A stretch of DNA of 57,670 nt, taken from the NCBI GenBank assembly GCA_021847605.1, contig JAJZQN010000026.1, positions 1 through 57,670 of the forward strand. The letters are read 5' to 3'. The stretch comes from Pseudomonadota bacterium (lineage in GTDB: Bacteria > Pseudomonadota > Alphaproteobacteria > Sphingomonadales > Sphingomonadaceae). Below the pieces are notes generated by a model. That model ran no database searches and was not told the origin of the DNA. It saw only the letters and a program-made list of their open reading frames with translations. A program made the position numbers and the translations under genes. Positions 54,021 through 57,670 of this stretch are shown piece by piece (positions within the stretch are counted from its first letter, which is position 1; every line of letters starts with the position of its first letter).

Positions 54021-54686
54021 TTATGAAGTGATACGCACGCCCGGCTGGGAAGGGTCGGGCATCAACGGCATGGCCGGGCGCTGCTGTCGCACCGCTGACG
54101 CCTGTTCCTGCGCATTGTCGATCAGCCGTTCGAGCAGATCCTGACCAAAGGCCCATTCGCCAAGGCCGGATTCCGCGTTGATATGGCCGCTATGCCCTGC
54201 ATCCACGAACTGGCTGCCCCAATATTTGCCGATGCTGTGCGCCCGTTCGAAGAAAATATAGGGGTCGTCGCGGCTGGCCACCAAAATAGATGGGAAGGGG
54301 AGTTGCGCGCGGGGCGTGGGGCCAAAGCCGCCAATCGTCTCGGGCGTTTCCATCCGGTCGCAATCGGGCGGCGCTACCAGCAACGCGCCCGTGACCGGCC
54401 AGCCATAGGCCTGACTTTGCAGCGCACCCCACCATGCCACCGCCATGCAACCCAGGCTGTGAGCGGCCAATATGACCGGGCCATCGGTTGCACGGATGGC
54501 GGCGTCCAGCCGGGAGACCCACACATTACGGTTGGGGCTGGCCCAACTGCCCAGGTCCACGCGCTCGCAATCGCCGCGTTTTTCTTCCCACAAACTTTGC
54601 CAGTGCCCCGGGCCGCTATTGTTGAGGCCGGGGATCGTCAACACGACCGGCTGGCGCGTGTCACTCGAAAAACCGAATCGCTCCAT
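54021..54686 (-). CDS. RBBP9/YdeN-family alpha/beta hydrolase
   Basis: This 221-residue protein has the family start VVLTIPGLNNSGPGHWQSLWEE, the nucleophile Ser in AAHSLGCMAVAWW, and the late acid and His in ILVASRDDPYIFFERA and VDAGHSGHINAESGLGEW. These small serine hydrolases have an unclear substrate. In sphingomonads they often lie near sulfate uptake genes. The shared motif with yezD (TTGTCTA...GATAAA) supports co-regulation. A terminator follows. ATG at 54686. Confidence 0.85.
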   Translation of the reverse strand: MERFGFSSDTRQPVVLTIPGLNNSGPGHWQSLWEEKRGDCERVDLGSWASPNRNVWVSRLDAAIRATDGPVILAAHSLGCMAVAWWGALQSQAYGWPVTGALLVAPPDCDRMETPETIGGFGPTPRAQLPFPSILVASRDDPYIFFERAHSIGKYWGSQFVDAGHSGHINAESGLGEWAFGQDLLERLIDNAQEQASAVRQQRPAMPLMPDPSQPGVRITS

Positions 54687-54730
54687 GGTCTGATCCTCAC
54701 CTTGCTTGTCCGACCCTAGAGATAATTCTA

Positions 54731-54746
54731 TTTATCCAGTAGACAA
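54731..54746 (-). promoter_or_regulatory. Upstream motif of the hydrolase gene, shared with yezD
   Basis: Minus-strand TTGTCTA-CTG-GATAAA lies 45-60 nt before the ATG at 54686. It repeats the words of the yezD motif with 10 bp less spacing. A GATAATTC element follows. Confidence 0.4.
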
Positions 54747-54804
54747 TTGGCAAGCGACCAAATGTGTCGAAATATGGGCAATCGGAAAATGGTGCTGACA
54801 GGCT

Positions 54805-54832
54805 GCGCCCCACCCGCGCCGGGGTGAGGCGC
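54805..54832 (-). terminator. Hairpin after the PRC-barrel gene
   Basis: GCGCCCCACCC (54805-54815) pairs with 54822-54832 with one wobble, directly downstream of the PRC-barrel stop. There is no T-run, so termination strength is uncertain. Confidence 0.4.
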
Positions 54833-54842
54833 CGACGCCATT

Positions 54843-55208
54843 TTACCAGGGATAGATCAGGCCATAATATTGGTAGACGTTGCGGCCATATTCCATGTCA
54901 TAGTCGGGCCGTTGATCGGCAGCAAAGCGTGGCGCCTGCTCCAATGCCTTCTTGTCGAGGTCGATCACATAGCCGCCCTTGTCCATATCATAATGCAGCA
55001 TCGACCAGGGCAGGGGATAATGGTCGTTCCCAATGCCCAGAAATCCGCCGAAAGACAGGGTCGCATAGCGGACCTGTCCGCTCGCCTTGTCCACCATGAA
55101 ATGGGAAATGCGGCCCAGCTTCTCGCCCTGCCGGTTATAGACGACCGTGCCTTCGACCCGGTCGGACGCGATCATGTCGTGGCGATGATCCAATGTCATT
55201 TCCGTCAT
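54843..55208 (-). CDS. PRC-barrel domain protein
   Basis: This 121-residue protein has one PRC-barrel: MIASDRVEGTVVYNRQGEKLGRISHFMVDKASGQVRYATLSFGGFLGIGNDHYPLPW (in parts) near residues 12-70, with the conserved VYN/GEKLG and PLPW turns. The C-terminal ~40 residues (KALEQAPRFAADQRPDYDMEYGRNVYQYYGL) are tyrosine-rich and less conserved. PRC-barrels occur in photosynthetic reaction centres and in RimM; bacterial single-domain copies are often stress-associated with unknown function. It is divergent from the OsmC gene. Confidence 0.87.
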   Translation of the reverse strand: MTEMTLDHRHDMIASDRVEGTVVYNRQGEKLGRISHFMVDKASGQVRYATLSFGGFLGIGNDHYPLPWSMLHYDMDKGGYVIDLDKKALEQAPRFAADQRPDYDMEYGRNVYQYYGLIYPW

Positions 55209-55301
55209 TGTCGCTCTCCTTGCACATGCTCATATTATAGAGATGCAACCACGGGGCGGCGGCGGGGTTCCTCTACCCGACAGCATGAAAGGAATATCGA
55301 T

Positions 55302-55733
55302 ATGGCGATCAATCGTGGCGGTTCGGCAAGCTGGACCGGCGGTCTGAAGGACGGCAAGGGTACGATCTCGACCCAGAGCGGCGCGCTGGAATCCTATCCC
55401 TATGGTTTTGCCACTCGTTTTGAAGGCGTGCCGGGCAGCAATCCCGAAGAATTGATCGCCGCCGCCCATGCTTCCTGCTTCACCATGGCGCTTTCGCTCA
55501 TCTTGGGCGAAGCGGGGCTGACGGCGGAAAAGATGGATACCAATGCCGTCGTCACGCTGGAAAAGCTGGAGGACGGTTTTGCCGTCACAGCCAGTAAACT
55601 GACGCTCAAGGCGACCATCCCCGGCGCCGACGACGCGACCTTTCAGGAACTGGCCGCCAAGGCGAAGGCCAATTGCCCCATTTCCAAACTGCTGAAGGCC
55701 GACATCAGCCTTGAGGCGGAACTGCTGAGCTGA
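55302..55733 (+). CDS. OsmC/Ohr-family peroxiredoxin
   Basis: ATG at 55302 follows GAAAGGAA. The 143-residue product matches OsmC. It has an N-terminal strand AINRGGSASWTGGL, FEGVPGSNPEELIAAAHASCFTMALSLILGEAGL containing the first active Cys, and the second Cys in AKANCPISKLLKADISLEAEL. OsmC reduces organic peroxides. The gene is divergent from the PRC-barrel gene, whose 93-bp gap holds both promoters. Its 3' end overlaps the EamA gene by 29 bp, so the convergent genes share their ends. Confidence 0.92.
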   Translation: MAINRGGSASWTGGLKDGKGTISTQSGALESYPYGFATRFEGVPGSNPEELIAAAHASCFTMALSLILGEAGLTAEKMDTNAVVTLEKLEDGFAVTASKLTLKATIPGADDATFQELAAKAKANCPISKLLKADISLEAELLS

Positions 55734-56631
55734 CGGCTCGCATTTGCCTGGTGCGGACATGTTCGCGCCAGGCAATATAGAGGCCGCTGCCTGCGATCAT
55801 CACCGCGCCGATCCAAGTGGATGCCATCGGCCATCCTTCGCCGATCGCCACGCCCAGCAAGGTCGTCCAGATGATGGTGCTGTAATCCATCGGCAGTACG
55901 ACCGACACCGGTCCCCAGCGCAGCGCCGCCGTCAGGCAGATTTGCGCAATGCCGCCGACCACGCCGATCAACAGAAGCCATCCCCACGTCACCAGATCAT
56001 GCCCCTGCGCATAAAAGGGCATGGCAAGGCCCAGCGGCACCATCGACAGCAGCGTGAACCAGAACACGACCACGCCCGCGCTTTCCGTGCGGCCAAGCTC
56101 GCGCAGGACCAGGCTGACGCTGGCCGTCACCAGCGCCGCGATCAGGGCAACGGCGACCCCCTGCATCGGGAAATGGCCGGCATCGGGGCGCACCATCACC
56201 AGCACGCCGACAAAGCCGATCAGCACCGCGCTCCACCGATGGATGCCGGTCGCCTCGCGCAGCACCAGCGCCGACAGGATCGTGCCGAACACTGGCATGG
56301 TAAAGCCGATGGTGGCCGCCTCCGCCGGGGGCAACATGATATAGGACAGGAAATTCAGCATCATGCCGGTCAGGCCGATGATCATGCGCGTGGTATGCAC
56401 GCCGATGCGGCGCGTCTTGATGGACGCGATGCCCGTGGTCGTCGCGATCCATGCGAAGACGACCGGCATGGCGATCAACTGACGATAAAAGACCGTCTCG
56501 ATGAGGTTGACGCCTCGTTCGCTGGCGATGCGGCCACTCACGAACATGATCGACAGGCATAGAACGGCGATCAGGCGCAGGCCGATGGCAAACATCGGGC
56601 GATGCGGGCGGGGAGCGGCGGCGTCAGTCAC
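55705..56631 (-). CDS. EamA-family (DMT) transporter
   Basis: This 308-residue protein has ten membrane helices in two EamA repeats. The first contains ETVFYRQLIAMPVVFAWIA and FTMPVFGTILSALVLREATG. The second contains TESAGVVVFWFTLLSMVPLGLAMPF and ALRWGPVSVVLPMDYSTIIWTTLLGVAIGEGWP. DMT carriers move small metabolites such as amino acids or their derivatives. The substrate is unknown. Its 3' end overlaps the OsmC gene by 29 bp. ATG at 56631. Confidence 0.88.
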   Translation of the reverse strand: MTDAAAPRPHRPMFAIGLRLIAVLCLSIMFVSGRIASERGVNLIETVFYRQLIAMPVVFAWIATTTGIASIKTRRIGVHTTRMIIGLTGMMLNFLSYIMLPPAEAATIGFTMPVFGTILSALVLREATGIHRWSAVLIGFVGVLVMVRPDAGHFPMQGVAVALIAALVTASVSLVLRELGRTESAGVVVFWFTLLSMVPLGLAMPFYAQGHDLVTWGWLLLIGVVGGIAQICLTAALRWGPVSVVLPMDYSTIIWTTLLGVAIGEGWPMASTWIGAVMIAGSGLYIAWREHVRTRQMRAVSSAVPPQG

Positions 56632-56688
56632 GCGCCTGCTCTAGCCCGGTTGCATCGTGACGCAACCGGGCTAGGCTGATTTTACCGC

Positions 56689-57486
56689 TTATTTTGCGGG
56701 TTTGCGGAATTTCAGCGTCATGCGATCGCTTTCGCCGATCGCCAGATATTTGTCCTTGTCGACATCCTTCTGGCTCAGCGTCGGGGGCAGCGTCCAAACG
56801 CCCTTGGGCCAGTCGGCCGTATCCTTGGGATTGGCGTTCACTTCCGACGCGCCGACATATTCGAAACCAGCCGCCTGCGCGATGGCGCGGATGGTCGAAA
56901 CCTTCAGGTACCCGCTGCTCTTTTCCAGCGCGGTATCGCGATCTTCGGGCAGGCGATGGTCGACCACGCCCAGCGTGCCGCCGGGTTTCAGCATATTGAA
57001 AAATGCCTTGAACGTCGCGGCCTGACTATCGGCCATCACCATATTATGCACGTTGCGGAACGTCAGCACCGTGTCGACGCTGTTGGCCGGGATGCTGGCC
57101 GTTTCCTCGGGGAAGGGGACCAGCTTCACCTTGTCATAGACCTGCGGCTTTTCGGCGAGGAACGTCTTGTATCCGTCCAGATAGCGGCCGGTCGGCTGCA
57201 AGGCGTAGAAAGTGCCATGGTCGCGCAGCAGCGGGGCCAGGATTTCGGAATACCATCCGCCGCTCGGCGCATATTCCACCACCGTCTGGGTCGGCGTCAC
57301 GCCAAAGAAGGCCAAAGTCTGCGCGGGGTGGCGATAGGGGTCGCGTGCGACATTCTTGGCCGTGCGGCTAGGGGCGGCGATGGCGGCGGCGATTGGATCG
57401 CTCGCTTTATGATGACCGGCATGCTGGGCGACGGCGGCGCCGACCGGCAGCAACGCTGCGGCGGCAAGCAGGAGGGGCAGGCGCAT
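56689..57486 (-). CDS. Exported class I methyltransferase-fold protein
   Basis: ATG at 57486 is chosen; a 36-residue upstream extension has no signal. The 265-residue product has a signal peptide (LPVGAAVAQ-H) and then a class I methyltransferase fold. The motif-I region reads TVVEYAPSGGWYSEILAPLL, a degenerate glycine loop, followed by DTVLTFRNVHNMV and FFNMLKPGGTLGVVDHRLP. SAM is not normally found in the periplasm, so the fold may have lost methyltransfer or use another ligand. Similar exported proteins are common in proteobacteria without known function. No obvious partner is adjacent. Confidence 0.8.
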   Translation of the reverse strand: MRLPLLLAAAALLPVGAAVAQHAGHHKASDPIAAAIAAPSRTAKNVARDPYRHPAQTLAFFGVTPTQTVVEYAPSGGWYSEILAPLLRDHGTFYALQPTGRYLDGYKTFLAEKPQVYDKVKLVPFPEETASIPANSVDTVLTFRNVHNMVMADSQAATFKAFFNMLKPGGTLGVVDHRLPEDRDTALEKSSGYLKVSTIRAIAQAAGFEYVGASEVNANPKDTADWPKGVWTLPPTLSQKDVDKDKYLAIGESDRMTLKFRKPAK

Positions 57487-57590
57487 CGGGCAATCCTCTT
57501 GTCGTGATGATCTGGATGCAGGATGTGCCTGCTCCTCCTCTGCCTTACAAGTCTTTAGAGTGTGTTTGGAAATGCGCTTTTGGCGCATCC

Positions 57591-57667
57591 GCACCAGCCC
57601 GCACCCCCACCCGACCGCCCAGACAAGGTATCCTGATGGGCGGTCGGGTGGGGGTGCGGGTTGGTGC
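57591..57667. repeat. 31-bp inverted repeat at window end
   Basis: Arms 57591-57621 and 57637-57667 pair with one mismatch (G57597 versus T57661) around a 15-nt loop. The core is CCCGCACCCCCACCCGACC. A preceding ATGCGC-TTTTG-GCGCAT hairpin (57572-57588) adds structure. It could be a terminator, a repeat element or an edge of a mobile element that continues past the window. Apart from this, 57487-57670 holds only the promoter side of the methyltransferase gene. Confidence 0.75.
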
Positions 57668-57670
57668 GGC

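Noticed and set aside
1..57670. CRISPR array
   Set aside because: No series of three or more short direct repeats with regular spacers was seen; repeats are isolated palindromes.

Overview
The window reads as chromosomal DNA of an alphaproteobacterium of the order Sphingomonadales (Sphingobium or Sphingomonas-like). The base composition is GC-rich. Lineage markers include a PopZ-type polar organiser (DUF2497), GapR (DUF2312), a DUF1244 protein, an alphaproteobacterial L36, the rph-rdgB-hemW / hrcA-grpE divergent block, and intergenic palindromes built on CCGTTCGCCCT...AGGGCGAACGG and CGTCATCCTGAA...TTCAGGATGACG. The genus is inferred, not proven.

Bases 1 to about 5,400 are the early end of a Mu-like transposable prophage in reverse orientation. 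Reading inward from its end, it has a rightward repressor-like gene (4747-5247), a small ner-position DNA-binding gene, MuA-type transposase, MuB-type ATPase, an unknown gene, GemA, a small HTH protein and a short Mor-like protein. The phage end lies just upstream of a host blaI/M56-peptidase signalling pair whose twin BlaI-type operator (5469-5499) survives.

Bases 5,500-17,400 carry the BlaI/M56 pair, an outer-membrane phospholipase A with a long N-terminal extension, hemW, a frameshifted lipoprotein gene, rdgB, rph, a DUF6438 lipoprotein, hrcA-grpE, a threonine-synthase-type enzyme, and a His-rich PadR regulator with a DUF2218 partner under an apparent autoregulatory promoter.

Bases 17,400-31,800 are mainly housekeeping: an M14 carboxypeptidase with a DUF4136 lipoprotein, rpmJ, pyk, DUF1244, gapR, a YbjQ-family protein with a GNAT enzyme, yebC-ruvC, a dienelactone-hydrolase-family protein, prmA, a soluble globin-like chemotaxis transducer, sdhCDA (with no sdhB following), and a fused glycosyltransferase/FkbM-type protein.

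Bases 31,900-51,100 hold tRNA-Cys, a divergent PCMT-family protein upstream of a TolC-type channel, popZ, an S9 peptidase, a previously unlisted 58-residue ORF with its own terminator, valS, a MATE exporter, a HerA-like ATPase, an acyltransferase, a luciferase-like monooxygenase, an orphan Hpt protein, and the leftward cluster panB - YfgM-like - bamB - der - tusA-like. This last cluster links outer-membrane assembly and ribosome biogenesis genes.

Bases 51,200-57,670 contain a TonB-dependent receptor preceded by a YezD-family small protein and an RBBP9-type hydrolase. The last two share an upstream motif. After them come a PRC-barrel protein, an OsmC-family protein, an EamA transporter, an exported methyltransferase-fold protein and a strong 31-bp inverted repeat at the window edge. 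No CRISPR array, rRNA, complete insertion sequence or clear riboswitch was seen. The most unusual items are the GT-FkbM fusion, the stand-alone copy of the transposase N-terminal domain, the split sdh operon, the 58-aa gene and the exported methyltransferase.
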